A DNA stretch of 64,000 bases from Flavimaribacter sp024343425 (GCA_965227645.1 OZ245773.1:4402001-4466000); one strand, 5' to 3'. Shown: positions 26,643 through 36,340, counted from the stretch's first letter. Notes: a model not told the origin generated them from the letters alone. Numbers and translations are program-made.

Positions 26643-27508
26643 CAGCCGAGCCCCTTCATCAACTGGGCCATGCCGAGGAAATGATTATAGAGGAGCACGA
26701 GAGCGCCGAGGATGACGAGCAGCATCAGCGACAGCGCCGAACCGAGCGGCCAGTTGAGCTGGGTGATGATCGCCTCGAACACCAGATTGGCGAACATCGC
26801 GTCGGTCGGACCGCCGAGGACCAGCGGCGTGATGTAGGTGCCGGCGGCCAGAACGAAGCACAGCAGGCCGCCGGCCGCCAGGCCCGGGAGCGACAGCGGC
26901 AGGGTCACCTCGCGGAAACCCTGTATCCGGGTCGCCCCGAGAGAATTTGCGGCGTCTTCGAGATTCCGATCAATTCCGTCGAGACTGACGAAAATGTTCA
27001 GGATCATGAACGGCATCAGAAAATGCACGAGACCGAGGATGACGGTCGCCTCGTTGTAGAGCATCTGGATCGGCTCGCTGATCACGCCGGTCCACATCAG
27101 GAATGTATTGAGCGCGCCGGACACGCCGAGAATGTTGATCCACGACATGGTTCGGATGATGTAGCTTACCCAGAAGGGCAGCATAAGCAGAAGCAGCAGA
27201 AGCGCCTTGTTACCCTTCGAACGCGCAATAAAATAGGCGGCCGGATACCCGGCTGCCGCGCAGACGACGGTGGTTATGGCGGCGATCTTCAGCGTATTGA
27301 GCAGGATATCGCGATAGAACGGATCGCCGAGCGCCTCTTGCCAGTTGTCGAGAAAGAAGCCGACTTCGTCGGCGCCGGTCGCCGTCCTCAGCCAGAACGA
27401 ATAGACGACGATGAACAGGAGGGGCACGAACAGGAGAAGCGTCACCACCAGCAGCGCCGGCGACAACAAGATCCATGGTTGTCGGGCTTCGCGCGCCTCG
27501 ACGGTCAT
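26642..27508 (-). CDS. Spermidine/putrescine-type ABC transporter permease (PotB-like)
   Basis: A 288-residue permease with the EAA loop LDGIDRNLEDAANSLGATRIQ and the PotB-like LPFWVSYIIRTMSWINILG segment. The start at 27508 (MTVEAREARQPW) has GGGG upstream. An earlier in-frame ATG at 27562 would add a cysteine-rich leader that is atypical. This is the first gene of the leftward polyamine operon; the promoter should lie in the 89-base gap to the divergent LysR gene. Confidence 0.88.
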   Translation of the reverse strand: MTVEAREARQPWILLSPALLVVTLLLFVPLLFIVVYSFWLRTATGADEVGFFLDNWQEALGDPFYRDILLNTLKIAAITTVVCAAAGYPAAYFIARSKGNKALLLLLLMLPFWVSYIIRTMSWINILGVSGALNTFLMWTGVISEPIQMLYNEATVILGLVHFLMPFMILNIFVSLDGIDRNLEDAANSLGATRIQGFREVTLPLSLPGLAAGGLLCFVLAAGTYITPLVLGGPTDAMFANLVFEAIITQLNWPLGSALSLMLLVILGALVLLYNHFLGMAQLMKGLG

Positions 27509-27597
27509 GCCGTTCCCCTTTTTGATTGCATTGATGGTGCAGAGCGGGCAACAATAGGTCAAATAGATAATACCAATCGAGACTATAGATTGAATTT

Positions 27598-28560
27598 ATG
27601 ATGACGTCGGAAGGCGATTTCGAGAAACTGGCGCGCCAGCTCGACTGGAACCTGCTTCGCACCTTCATCGTGCTCGCCGAAGCCGGCAGCGTGACGGCGG
27701 CCGCAGAACGACTGATGCTGAAGCAGCCGACGGTGTCGAGCGCCCTCAAGCGTCTCGAGGAGCGACTGGACCGGCGACTGATCGACCGCTCTCCCGGGTA
27801 TTTCCGGCTGACGGAAGCCGGTCAGCTGCTCTATCGCGAGGCGATCGACATCCAGGGCGCCATTATAAGACTGGGCACCCTGATCCGCGACGTAACAGAC
27901 GAAGTGCGGGGCCACGTCCGCATCGCCATGGCGAGCCACGTCGTCTCCCCTCTATTCGACGACGCCTTGACCGAATTCCACAAGGCCCATCCGGCGGCAA
28001 CCATCTCCATCGACGTTGCGGCCAGCAAACATGCGCTTGCAGAAGTGACGGCGCGCCGCGCCTCTATGGCCGTCTGTCTCGTGCACAAGCGTAGCCCAAG
28101 GCTGGAGTATCGACGGCTCTACCGCGAATATTTCGGCCTGTTCTGCGGGCCCTCGCATCCTCTCTTTGGTCGCAAGAACCTGAGTTTGGCGGACCTTGCC
28201 GGCCAGTCCTCCGTCAGCTTCGTAACCGATCAGATGGACGACGCCCTGCGCCCGGTCGCCCTGATGCGCGCCCAGGCCAATCTGGAAGACCGGATCGTCG
28301 GCACTTCCGCCCATCTGGAGGAGGTCCGCCGCATGATCATCGCCGGACTTGGAATCGGTCCGCTTCCGGTCCATGTGATGCGCCGAGATGTCGAGGATGG
28401 GCTGCTGTGGCAGTTGCCGCCCTACGATCAGGTGCCGGCGATTGATGTGCATGTCGCCTGGAATCCGAGCGCAAGGTTCAATCGCGCCGAACTCTTGCTT
28501 AGAGAGGCATTGCTGGCGAAGATCGACGAGACCCCCTTGGAAAAGCGCACCTATTCCTGA
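27598..28560 (+). CDS. LysR family transcriptional regulator
   Basis: A 320-residue LysR protein. The winged helix is near the N-terminus (LLRTFIVLAEAGSVTAAAERLMLKQPTVS) and the effector domain follows (VRGHVRIAMASHVVSPLFD, MIIAGLGIGPLPVHVMRRDV). It starts at 27598 or 27601 and is divergent from the polyamine importer operon, the classic position for a LysR regulator of its neighbour. Control of the operon by a polyamine or a breakdown product is inferred. Confidence 0.9.
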   Translation: MMTSEGDFEKLARQLDWNLLRTFIVLAEAGSVTAAAERLMLKQPTVSSALKRLEERLDRRLIDRSPGYFRLTEAGQLLYREAIDIQGAIIRLGTLIRDVTDEVRGHVRIAMASHVVSPLFDDALTEFHKAHPAATISIDVAASKHALAEVTARRASMAVCLVHKRSPRLEYRRLYREYFGLFCGPSHPLFGRKNLSLADLAGQSSVSFVTDQMDDALRPVALMRAQANLEDRIVGTSAHLEEVRRMIIAGLGIGPLPVHVMRRDVEDGLLWQLPPYDQVPAIDVHVAWNPSARFNRAELLLREALLAKIDETPLEKRTYS

Positions 28561-28606
28561 CGGCGGGATCCGCGTGTTAAGGCTTGTGAAACACGAAACG
28601 GGATGA

Positions 28607-29506
28607 ATGGTCATGAAGGCAGCAGACCTTGCAAAACTCTACCGCATCAAGGACGGGAAGGATTTCCGGATTGATCGGATCGATCCATCGGACACCTGCG
28701 GCCTCGATATCGAGAAGGCAGAGGCGAAGGAGCAGATCGCGGCCGACATCAAGGAGATGAAGGACCTTCAGGAAAAACTCTACGCCGAAGGCAAATGGGC
28801 GCTCCTGATCGTGCTGCAGGCCATGGACGCCGCCGGCAAGGACAGCGCGATCGAACATGTGATGAGCGGGATCAACCCGCAGGGCTGCGAAGTCCGGTCC
28901 TTCAAGGCGCCCAGTTCGAACGAACTGAAGCATGATTTCCTCTGGCGCCACGCTCGCGTACTGCCGGAACGTGGCAGGATCGGCATCTTCAACCGCTCGC
29001 ATTACGAGGAGGTTCTGGTGGTGCGGGTCCATCCGGAAATCCTGGAAGGCCAGAATATCCCGGATCACTTGGTCGGCGACGATGTATGGAAGATGAGGTT
29101 CAAGGACATCCGCGCCTTCGAGCGGCATCTCGCGAACAACGGCACGGTTATTTTGAAATTCTTCCTGCACGTTTCCCGCGACGAGCAGGCAAGGCGCTTC
29201 CTCGACCGGATCGAAGAGCCGGACAAGAACTGGAAATTCTCGGCCAGCGACATTTCCGAGCGCGAACACTGGGACGACTACATGCACGCTTATGAGGACA
29301 TGATCCAGAACACGGCGCGCGAGCATGCGCCCTGGCATGTCGTGCCGTCCGACAACAAATGGTTCGCCAGAATGGTGATCGCGGCCACCATCGTCGAGGC
29401 CCTCGAACGGATCGACCCGAAATTTCCGGAGGTAAGCGACGAGGCCATCAAGCGGATGCAGGAAGACCGCAAGCTCCTGAAGAAGGAGCTGGGTCACGAG
29501 GATTGA
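28607..29506 (+). CDS. Polyphosphate kinase 2 family protein
   Basis: A 299-residue PPK2 enzyme. It has the Walker A-like LLIVLQAMDAAGKDSAIEHV, the substrate-binding FKAPSSNELKHDFLWR and the lid-type GRIGIFNRSHYEEVLVVRVHP. The motif NKWFARMVIAATIVEAL near the C-terminus is also typical. These enzymes transfer phosphate between polyphosphate and nucleotides. The single-domain length fits class I, III or AMP-phosphotransferase-like members, so nucleotide preference is open. ATGs at 28607 and 28613 are both possible. Neighbours give no functional hint. Confidence 0.88.
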   Translation: MVMKAADLAKLYRIKDGKDFRIDRIDPSDTCGLDIEKAEAKEQIAADIKEMKDLQEKLYAEGKWALLIVLQAMDAAGKDSAIEHVMSGINPQGCEVRSFKAPSSNELKHDFLWRHARVLPERGRIGIFNRSHYEEVLVVRVHPEILEGQNIPDHLVGDDVWKMRFKDIRAFERHLANNGTVILKFFLHVSRDEQARRFLDRIEEPDKNWKFSASDISEREHWDDYMHAYEDMIQNTAREHAPWHVVPSDNKWFARMVIAATIVEALERIDPKFPEVSDEAIKRMQEDRKLLKKELGHED

Positions 29507-29621
29507 GCTGGCTATTCAGACTGGCCGGAGTGGTTCGCTGAACAACTGATCCGCCAGGGCAATCCGCCAATCGAAATACTGACGGCCGGCAAGCTTCATC
29601 CAACCGGAATCACCGCACTGG

Positions 29622-30017
29622 TCATCCGTCCCTGCGTCCCGCGAGATCGTCGATAATCGGGCAGTCCGGCCGGTTGTCGCCATGGCAATGGTCGGCAAGC
29701 GCCGCAAGCGTCATGCGAAGCGAGCGCAACTCTGCGATCTTGAGGTCTATTTCCTCGATCTTGCCGAGCGCGACGGATTTCACGTCCGCGCTCGCCCGGT
29801 TCTTGTCGTCATAGAGCGACAGCAGCGTGCGGCATTCCTCAATCGTAAAACCCAGGTTACGCGCCCTCTGCAAAAAGAGGAGCCGGTGGAGATCATTCTC
29901 GGAATAGTCCCTGTACCCGTTTTCCAGGCGGGACGGATTTACGAGCGCAATCTCCTCGTAGTAGCGGATGGTTTTGGCGGGCAGATTCGACTTTGCAGAC
30001 ACGGTGCCGATATTCAT
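29622..30017 (-). CDS. cueR: Cu(I)-responsive MerR-family regulator CueR
   Basis: A 131-residue MerR protein: the winged helix (MNIGTVSAKSNLPAKTIRYYEE), a dimer helix and a metal loop CHGDNRPDC with the two Cys separated by seven residues, as in CueR. The Ser in RASADVK matches the Ser that marks sensors of monovalent metals. It would activate the copper exporter gene at 30069-32453, which lies 51 bases upstream on the same strand and has a CueR-type promoter. As in other MerR systems, it twists an overlong promoter spacer when Cu(I) binds. Confidence 0.93.
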   Translation of the reverse strand: MNIGTVSAKSNLPAKTIRYYEEIALVNPSRLENGYRDYSENDLHRLLFLQRARNLGFTIEECRTLLSLYDDKNRASADVKSVALGKIEEIDLKIAELRSLRMTLAALADHCHGDNRPDCPIIDDLAGRRDG

Positions 30018-30068
30018 GAAACCGCTCCTATGGCTTTCCAGTCGAGAAACGTTCAGAGGCGACAGACC

Positions 30069-32453
30069 TCAATCCACATGCAACCGAACACGTCTGAGCC
30101 GCAGCGCATTGGTAATGACCGATACCGATGACAGGCTCATGGCCGCGGCGGCGATCATCGGCGACAGCAGGGTTCCCGTGATCGGATAGAGGACGCCGGC
30201 TGCGATCGGAATGCCGAGCGCATTGTAACCGAAGGCAAAGAGCAGATTCTGCTTGATGTTCCTCAAGGTGGCGAGGGCGAGCAGACGGGCGCGCAATACG
30301 CCTGTCAGGTCACCCTTTACGAGCGTGACGCCGGCGCTTTCAACGGCGACATCTGCTCCCGTTCCCATGGCCACTCCGACTTCGGCGGCGGCAAGCGCCG
30401 GAGCGTCGTTCACGCCGTCGCCAGCCATGGCGACCTTGTGGCCGGCGCGGTGCAATTCGTCGACCAGGTTCTTCTTGTCCTCGGGAGAGACGCCGGCGCG
30501 GACTTCATCGATATGCAGTTGTTCCGCAACGGCCCTGGCGGTGCGTTCATTGTCGCCGGTCGCCATGATCACCCGCAGACCTGCCTCGTGAAGAGCGGCG
30601 ATCGCGGACGCCGTCGTCTGCTTGATCGGATCGGCGACTGCGATGAGAGCAGCCAGCGTCCCGTCAACCGCGAGATACATCACTGTCTTGCCTTCGCTGC
30701 GCCAGGCGTCGGCTTCTTCGTCGGCGTCGGCCACGGAGATCGCTTCCGCCTCCATCATGGCGGCGTTGCCGAGTGCCACTTTCCTACCTTCAATCGACGC
30801 TTGAACGCCCTTTCCGGTGATTGACTCGAAATCATTGGCGGCGGAAAGCGCAAGGCCGCGTTCTTCGGCCGCCGCCATGATCGCTTCGGCAAGAGGATGC
30901 TCCGAGCCTTTTTCGATCGCCGCTGCGAATGCGAGCACGGCGTCTTCCTGCGCGTCGCCGAATGCGACGATCCCGGTCAGGGTCGGCCGCCCCTCCGTCA
31001 ATGTGCCTGTCTTGTCGACGACGAGCGTATCGACCTTCGCCATCCGTTCGAGGGCCTCGGCGTCCTTGATAAGGACACCGGCCTGCGCGCCGCGACCGGT
31101 CGCAGTCATGATCGACATGGGCGTGGCCAGTCCGAGCGCACAGGGGCATGCAATGATCAACACGGATACGGCCGATACGATGGCGAATACGAACGCGGGA
31201 TCGGGTCCGACCAGCAGCCATACCACGAAGGCGATAATGGCGGCGGCCACAACGGTCGGGACAAACCAGGAAGCCACCTTGTCGGCCAGCCCCTGGATCG
31301 GCGCGCGGGAGCGCTGTGCTGAGGAGACCATATTAACGATCTGCGCCAGCATCGTCTCGTCGCCCACCTTCCGGGCCTCGATGACAAGAGTTCCATTCTT
31401 GTTGATTGTGCCGCCGGTGACCGAATCGCCGTCGCTCTTTTCCACCGGGACCGGCTCGCCCGTCAGCATGCTTTCGTCGACGGAGGATCGGCCTTCGATG
31501 ACGATCGAATCGACCGGAACGCTTTCGCCCGGACGAACCCGCAGCCGATCGCCTTCCATCATGTTTTCGAGCGGCGCTTCATACTCATCGCCCTCGGGCG
31601 TAATTCTGCGAGCGGTCTTCGGCGCGAGGTCGAGAAGAGCGCGGATCGCGTCCCCGGTGCGTTCGCGAGCCCTCAGTTCCAGGACCTGACCGACGAAGAC
31701 CAGCGCTATGATGACGACCGCAGCTTCGTAATAGACGGGAATATGCCCCTGTTTCGAAGCCAGATCGGCAGGGAAGAGCCCAGGCAGAAAGGTCGCCACG
31801 ACGCTGTAGAGATAGGCGGCCGCGACGCCAAGCATAATCAGCGTCCACATGTTCAGGTTCCAGGTGCGGACAGAGTTGATGCCGCGCTGGAAGAAGGGCA
31901 GCGCCGCCCACAAAACAACAGGCGTTGCGAGGATGAATTCCAGATAGATCGAGGTCTGTTCTCCGATCCACTGTCTGAAGGGCAGCCCGAGCATCGGGCC
32001 CATCGTCAGGATCAACAGGGGAATGGCTGCTCCAGCGCTGACCCAAAGTCGACGCGTGAAATCCACAAGCTCGTGATTGGGTTCGTTCGAAACGCCGCTC
32101 ATCGGCTCCAGCGCCATGCCGCAGATCGGGCAGCTGCCGGGACCTTCCTGAACAATTTCCGGGTGCATGGGACAGGTGTAAAGCGCATCGGACGAGGTCT
32201 TTTTTGCAACTTTCGCGGAATTGCCGGACACATAGAACCATGGGTCTGCTTCGAACTTGTCGCGACATTTCTGCGAGCAGAAATGATAGTCCTTATCCTT
32301 GTAGACGAGGCTTGGTTTGCCAGCAGAAAGATCGACCTTCATCCCGCAAACGGGATCGATCGCCATTCCTTCTGACCCGGAGGCCTGATGAGACCCGTGG
32401 TCATGATGGCAGCCTTCGTATCCTGATTTGCTTTCTGTCGTGGAGTTGTTCAT
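30069..32453 (-). CDS. copA: Cu(I)-exporting P-type ATPase CopA with YHS N-terminus
   Basis: A 794-residue P1B-type ATPase. Core motifs: CPC in IIACPCALGLATPMS (about residue 435), phosphorylation site VVDKTGTLTEGRP (about 479) and hinge MAGDGVNDAPALAAAEVGVAMG. The N-terminus lacks the usual CxxC heavy-metal domain. Instead it has a His-rich start (CHHDHGSH), a YHS domain (IDPVCGMKVDLS, HFCSQKCRDKFEADP) and a heavy-metal-binding segment (YTCPMHPEIVQEGPGSCPICG). It pumps Cu(I) (possibly Ag(I)) from cytoplasm to periplasm. It is first in an operon with cueR and is driven by the CueR promoter at 32479-32509. Confidence 0.93.
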   Translation of the reverse strand: MNNSTTESKSGYEGCHHDHGSHQASGSEGMAIDPVCGMKVDLSAGKPSLVYKDKDYHFCSQKCRDKFEADPWFYVSGNSAKVAKKTSSDALYTCPMHPEIVQEGPGSCPICGMALEPMSGVSNEPNHELVDFTRRLWVSAGAAIPLLILTMGPMLGLPFRQWIGEQTSIYLEFILATPVVLWAALPFFQRGINSVRTWNLNMWTLIMLGVAAAYLYSVVATFLPGLFPADLASKQGHIPVYYEAAVVIIALVFVGQVLELRARERTGDAIRALLDLAPKTARRITPEGDEYEAPLENMMEGDRLRVRPGESVPVDSIVIEGRSSVDESMLTGEPVPVEKSDGDSVTGGTINKNGTLVIEARKVGDETMLAQIVNMVSSAQRSRAPIQGLADKVASWFVPTVVAAAIIAFVVWLLVGPDPAFVFAIVSAVSVLIIACPCALGLATPMSIMTATGRGAQAGVLIKDAEALERMAKVDTLVVDKTGTLTEGRPTLTGIVAFGDAQEDAVLAFAAAIEKGSEHPLAEAIMAAAEERGLALSAANDFESITGKGVQASIEGRKVALGNAAMMEAEAISVADADEEADAWRSEGKTVMYLAVDGTLAALIAVADPIKQTTASAIAALHEAGLRVIMATGDNERTARAVAEQLHIDEVRAGVSPEDKKNLVDELHRAGHKVAMAGDGVNDAPALAAAEVGVAMGTGADVAVESAGVTLVKGDLTGVLRARLLALATLRNIKQNLLFAFGYNALGIPIAAGVLYPITGTLLSPMIAAAAMSLSSVSVITNALRLRRVRLHVD

Positions 32454-32478
32454 TGGCGGCGTCCTTTGTGCCCATATT

Positions 32479-32509
32479 CAGATAAAGCTTCCAGCGACTG
32501 GAAGGTCAA
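32479..32509 (-). promoter_or_regulatory. CueR-type promoter of copA
   Basis: On the minus strand: -35 TTGACC (32509-32504), a dyad CTTCCAG-CGA-CTGGAAG (32488-32504) and -10 TATCTG (32484-32479). The spacer is 19 bases, longer than the usual 17, as in MerR/CueR-controlled promoters. A second reading, TTTATC with 17 bases, is less typical for this class. Confidence 0.85.
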
Positions 32510-32931
32510 GGATCATATCGACAGCCGCCCGAGACTGCCTGGACATCATCTGGCGAGGCCTGTTCTGAACAAGCGCAAGCTGACCTCTTGTATTGCGATA
32601 GCGTCTTTCCAGAGCAGTAAACCGCCCTGCACGCCCAAACATATTTTCGGCCAATTTTCGACGTAGACAGACTTCGTCAGGGGTGACGCGTAACCAGGAT
32701 GAATACATGGGCGTTCACTTTGACTGTTTATTAGTGTTAAAGCTTCAATTTTGCCATTTGGCGCAATTTCAACGTAAGTATTCACAATACCAGTCTGACC
32801 GGACTTTCTTTCTAATTGAGCAACAAGATTTCAGCTGTCCAGCGGGCAACACCCTGAATCATTGAAATTTCTCCCGGCGTCGCTCGAACGGCCACAGCCG
32901 GCTTGCTGATACTTGAAGACGGAATTTAATC
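32510..32931. other. Intergenic region before the type I exporter genes
   Basis: About 420 bases without a recognised gene; AT-richer around 32700-32830. It should hold the promoter of the rightward exporter operon. A minus-strand frame of 79 codons (32546-32785) has no recognisable family and no clear ribosome site, so it is not called. Confidence 0.5.
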
Positions 32932-34680
32932 ATGAATTTGGATATGTCCGTTACTGAAACGGCTCCTGTCGGAGAACCAAATCCCGGGTCGCCGCTCGGC
33001 GAACTTTTTGCCTCGCTTCGTCCCCTTTTGTGGGGCCTTGGCGGCGTCAGTCTGGTGATAAACCTGCTCATGCTCACCGGTCCGTTGTTCATGCTGCAGG
33101 TCTATGACCGGGTTCTTGTCAGCAATTCCGTTCCGACCCTCGTCGGCATAGGCCTGCTTGCGCTCACCCTCTATCTGTTCTTTGGCGTTCTCGACGCTCT
33201 GCGCAGCAGGGTGCTCTACCGGGTTGGCCAGCATGTGGACGAGACTCTTTCCGCGCGCGCGTTGGCTATTTCGACTGCCCTTCCCGCGCGATTGGGCGCC
33301 AAGGGGCGAAACCTCAGACCGGTACAGGATCTTGAATCCATCACGCAGTTCATGTCCGGCAACGGGCCGGCGGCGATGTACGATCTTCCCTGGCTGCCCT
33401 TCTATCTGGCGCTTGTGTTTCTGTTTCACAGCCTGCTGGGTTTTGTTGCGCTTGCCGGCGTGATGATCATCGCAATCCTCGTCGGACTCAACGAGCTGGC
33501 CTGCCGCAATCCATCGAAAGCTGCCGCGCATCTGCGCGCCCGGCGGACCTCCCGGGTGGAGGAAGGCCGCAGAAACGCCGAAGCTGTGTTCGCAATGGGC
33601 ATGTCCGAAGCCCTGTCAAAACGGTGGGACACCGAGAACACTCGTTTCCTAACCGACCAGCGCCACGCCGCCGACCGCAACGGCCTCTTCACCCATTCCA
33701 TCAAGACGGTGCGGCTTATCCTCCAGTCAGGCATGCTCGCCGTTGGCGCCCTGCTTGCAATTCAGCAGGAGATTTCACCGGGCGTGATGATCGCCTGCTC
33801 GATCATCACCATGCGCGCGCTGTCGCCTGTCGAGCAGGCCATGGTTCACTGGCGCGGTTTCGTCGCCGCCAGACAGAGTCTCGAACGCCTGCGCGGCATG
33901 ATGGCCCTGCCGCTCTTCGGAAACACCGAACATGAGCTGCCCGCGCCCCACAAGACGCTTGTTGTAGAGAGCGTTTACTGCAGCCCGGCCGGCGGCTCCA
34001 ATCCGGTGATACGCAATGTCTCATTTGACGTGCAGGCTGGCGACGGCATCGCGATCCTCGGCGCGTCGGGATCGGGAAAGTCGACGCTGATCCGCGCCAT
34101 CATCGGCGCTGCGACGATGATCAAGGGTTCAATCCGCTTCGACGGCGCAGACCTTGACCAGTGGAGCCCTGCCGCCAGAAGCGAATTCATCGGTTACCTG
34201 CCTCAGGATTTGCAACTGTTCGAAGGCACGGTCGCCCAGAACATTGCCCGTTTCGACCCGCAAGCCACCTCGAAAGACATCATAGAGGCCGCGCTGCTCG
34301 CCAATGTGCACGACCTCATCACCGCCCTGCCAAAGGGATACAACACCCCTATCGGCTCGGACGGCGTTGCACTGTCGGGAGGACAGCGGCAACGCATCGC
34401 CCTGGCGAGAGCGCTATACGGAAAACCTTTCATCATCATTCTTGACGAACCGAACTCCAACCTTGACGCGGAGGGCGAGGCGGCGCTCGCAAAAGCGATC
34501 ATGACCATGCGCGCCCGCGGCAAGATCGTGTTGCTCGTCGCGCACCGGCCCCGCGCCATAGGCGCTGTCAACAAGGCGCTCTGCCTGAAGGACGGCCGCG
34601 CGGTCGCCTTCGGTCCGCGCGACGAAATCATGCGCCAGACATTGACGCCAGTCGATTCAAAGAAAACAGCGGCGGCCTGA
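32932..34680 (+). CDS. Type I secretion ABC exporter (PrtD-like)
   Basis: A 582-residue fused membrane-ATPase protein. Several N-terminal membrane spans (GGVSLVINLLMLTGPLFMLQVYDRVL, then GIGLLALTLYLFFGVLDAL) precede a nucleotide-binding domain with Walker A ILGASGSGKSTL (about 375-386), signature ALSGGQRQRIALARAL and Walker B FIIILDEPNSNLD. There is no C39 peptidase domain, so it exports proteins with an uncleaved C-terminal signal, like PrtD/HlyB-type systems. The HlyD gene starts one base after its stop. A likely cargo gene lies convergent at 36341-38236. Confidence 0.93.
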   Translation: MNLDMSVTETAPVGEPNPGSPLGELFASLRPLLWGLGGVSLVINLLMLTGPLFMLQVYDRVLVSNSVPTLVGIGLLALTLYLFFGVLDALRSRVLYRVGQHVDETLSARALAISTALPARLGAKGRNLRPVQDLESITQFMSGNGPAAMYDLPWLPFYLALVFLFHSLLGFVALAGVMIIAILVGLNELACRNPSKAAAHLRARRTSRVEEGRRNAEAVFAMGMSEALSKRWDTENTRFLTDQRHAADRNGLFTHSIKTVRLILQSGMLAVGALLAIQQEISPGVMIACSIITMRALSPVEQAMVHWRGFVAARQSLERLRGMMALPLFGNTEHELPAPHKTLVVESVYCSPAGGSNPVIRNVSFDVQAGDGIAILGASGSGKSTLIRAIIGAATMIKGSIRFDGADLDQWSPAARSEFIGYLPQDLQLFEGTVAQNIARFDPQATSKDIIEAALLANVHDLITALPKGYNTPIGSDGVALSGGQRQRIALARALYGKPFIIILDEPNSNLDAEGEAALAKAIMTMRARGKIVLLVAHRPRAIGAVNKALCLKDGRAVAFGPRDEIMRQTLTPVDSKKTAAA

Positions 34681-34681
34681 G

Positions 34682-36016
34682 ATGATGAACAATCAAAATC
34701 TTTCTTTCGAAAAACCAAATGGCGGAATTCTCGGGAGTATACGGTGGCACATGGCGATTGCGTCCTTTGCGATCGCACTCCTGATCATTGGCATTGGCGG
34801 CTGGGCCGTATTCACAAAAATATCCGGAGCGGTAGTTGCGCCGGGGTCCATCGTCGTGGAAAGCGCAATCAAGAGCGTTCAGCATCGCGAGGGCGGGATC
34901 GTACATAAAATCCTGGTCAATGACGGCGACGCAGTCGAAGCCGACGACCTGTTGATCGTGCTCGACGACACGGCGGCGCGATCGAAGCACGCCATTATTG
35001 CGAACGAGTTGCAGGATCTGAATGCGCGCGCTGCTCGGCTGGTCGCCGAACGCGACGGAGCTGCGTCTATCCGGTTTCCCGCGGGCTCTGAAAGCGACGC
35101 CTCAATGGAAGGGGCGGCGGGCGACATCCTGACGAGCCAGAAGCTTTTGCTGCATGCCCGCAACGGCAGCATGAAACAGCGCAAGCTGCAACTTGAAGAC
35201 CAGATCACACAGCTTGAGAAACAGATCGGCGGACTGGATGCGCAACAACAGGCCAAGCAGGATGAAATCGCCCTCCTGGACGAGGAACTCTCCGGGTTGA
35301 ACGCATTGCTCGAGAAGCAGCTTGTGACGAAAACCAGGGTGACGACACTGGAAAGAGAGAAGACCCGGCTGACCGGAGAGCATGGCGAATTGCTTCAACA
35401 AATCGCCGGACTGCGGGAGGCGATCAGCGAACGCCGCATGCAGATGCTACAGCTTGACGCTGACAACCAGACAGAAGTTCTGCGCGAACTGCAGGACGTG
35501 CGCGCCCGAATGGCCGAACTGAAGGAAGAGAAGGTTGCTCTGGAAGACCAGCTCGACCGACTGGAGATCCGAGCGCCTCGGGCGGGTTATGTTCATGAAC
35601 TGGCGGCTCACACGATCGGCGGCGTTATCCGACAGGGCGAAACCATCATGCAGATCGTTCCCCGTGAAGATCTCCTTGTCGTCGAAGCGCGCGTCGATCC
35701 CGCCGATGTCGACCAGTTGCATCGCGCACAGGAGGCCTGGATCCGTTTTCCGGGGCTCGACCACCGCACGACGCCGCAACTTGCCGCGCAGGTCGCGCGT
35801 ATCGCCGCCGACCAGACCTGGGACGATGTCTTGAAGACGAGCTATTACAAGGTGCGTCTGACCATCGGCGAGGAGGAACTTGAAAAGTTGAACGGGCAGG
35901 AACTGATACCAGGCATGCCCGTGGAGGCTTTCATGGCGACCGGCTCCCGCACAGTTCTCGCCTATCTGACCAAGCCGATCGTCGATCAGATCACCCATGC
36001 GTGGCGCGAAACCTGA
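34682..36016 (+). CDS. HlyD family periplasmic adaptor (PrtE-like)
   Basis: A 444-residue membrane fusion protein. One span near residues 20-42 (IASFAIALLIIGIGGWAVF) anchors it in the inner membrane. A biotinyl-lipoyl half follows (VVESAIKSVQHREGGIVHKI), then a long coiled coil (about 165-290) and a second beta domain (DRLEIRAPRAGYVHELAAHT). It links the ABC exporter with an outer-membrane TolC-like channel, which is not encoded nearby. The ATG follows the ABC gene by one base, so the two are coupled. Confidence 0.92.
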   Translation: MMNNQNLSFEKPNGGILGSIRWHMAIASFAIALLIIGIGGWAVFTKISGAVVAPGSIVVESAIKSVQHREGGIVHKILVNDGDAVEADDLLIVLDDTAARSKHAIIANELQDLNARAARLVAERDGAASIRFPAGSESDASMEGAAGDILTSQKLLLHARNGSMKQRKLQLEDQITQLEKQIGGLDAQQQAKQDEIALLDEELSGLNALLEKQLVTKTRVTTLEREKTRLTGEHGELLQQIAGLREAISERRMQMLQLDADNQTEVLRELQDVRARMAELKEEKVALEDQLDRLEIRAPRAGYVHELAAHTIGGVIRQGETIMQIVPREDLLVVEARVDPADVDQLHRAQEAWIRFPGLDHRTTPQLAAQVARIAADQTWDDVLKTSYYKVRLTIGEEELEKLNGQELIPGMPVEAFMATGSRTVLAYLTKPIVDQITHAWRET

Positions 36017-36340
36017 GGCCGGGCGCGGTATTCGGGAAGACGACAGCAGCAGGCCAGTTCGTGAACGATAGCTTGCGGACGCGCCGTTACAGGCTGCGTC
36101 AGATAATCGTCAAGGCGGAGCTTGAAAGGGTGAAGGCGCCGGAAGAGAAAGCCCTGTGCGCCGGTTAAGGCATATGGCGACCGAGTCTCACTCAGCAATC
36201 GCCGGCCTGATCAGGACCATCGTTTATCAGATGACCCGAAAACAGCGCGAAACTCAGAGCCCGCGCTTATGACAACCGCAAATGCAGTGGAAATCATAGA
36301 GCGCGACGCGGAGGTGAACTCCGCGTCGCGCCATTGTTCA
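36017..36340. other. Gap between exporter and cargo genes
   Basis: No gene is recognised. A 35-codon frame from GTG 36061 to 36168 shows no known family. The right part contains the strong stem at 36301-36331. Confidence 0.5.
36301..36331. terminator. Strong hairpin between the convergent exporter and cargo genes
   Basis: GCGCGACGCGGAG (36301-36313) pairs perfectly with CTCCGCGTCGCGC (36319-36331) around GTGAA. It stands nine bases beyond the cargo gene stop and is suited to stop transcripts from both sides. A clear T-run is absent on either strand. Confidence 0.65.

Noticed and set aside
36061..36168. Thirty-five-codon GTG-started frame after the HlyD gene
   Set aside because: Too short, no family and no clear ribosome site.
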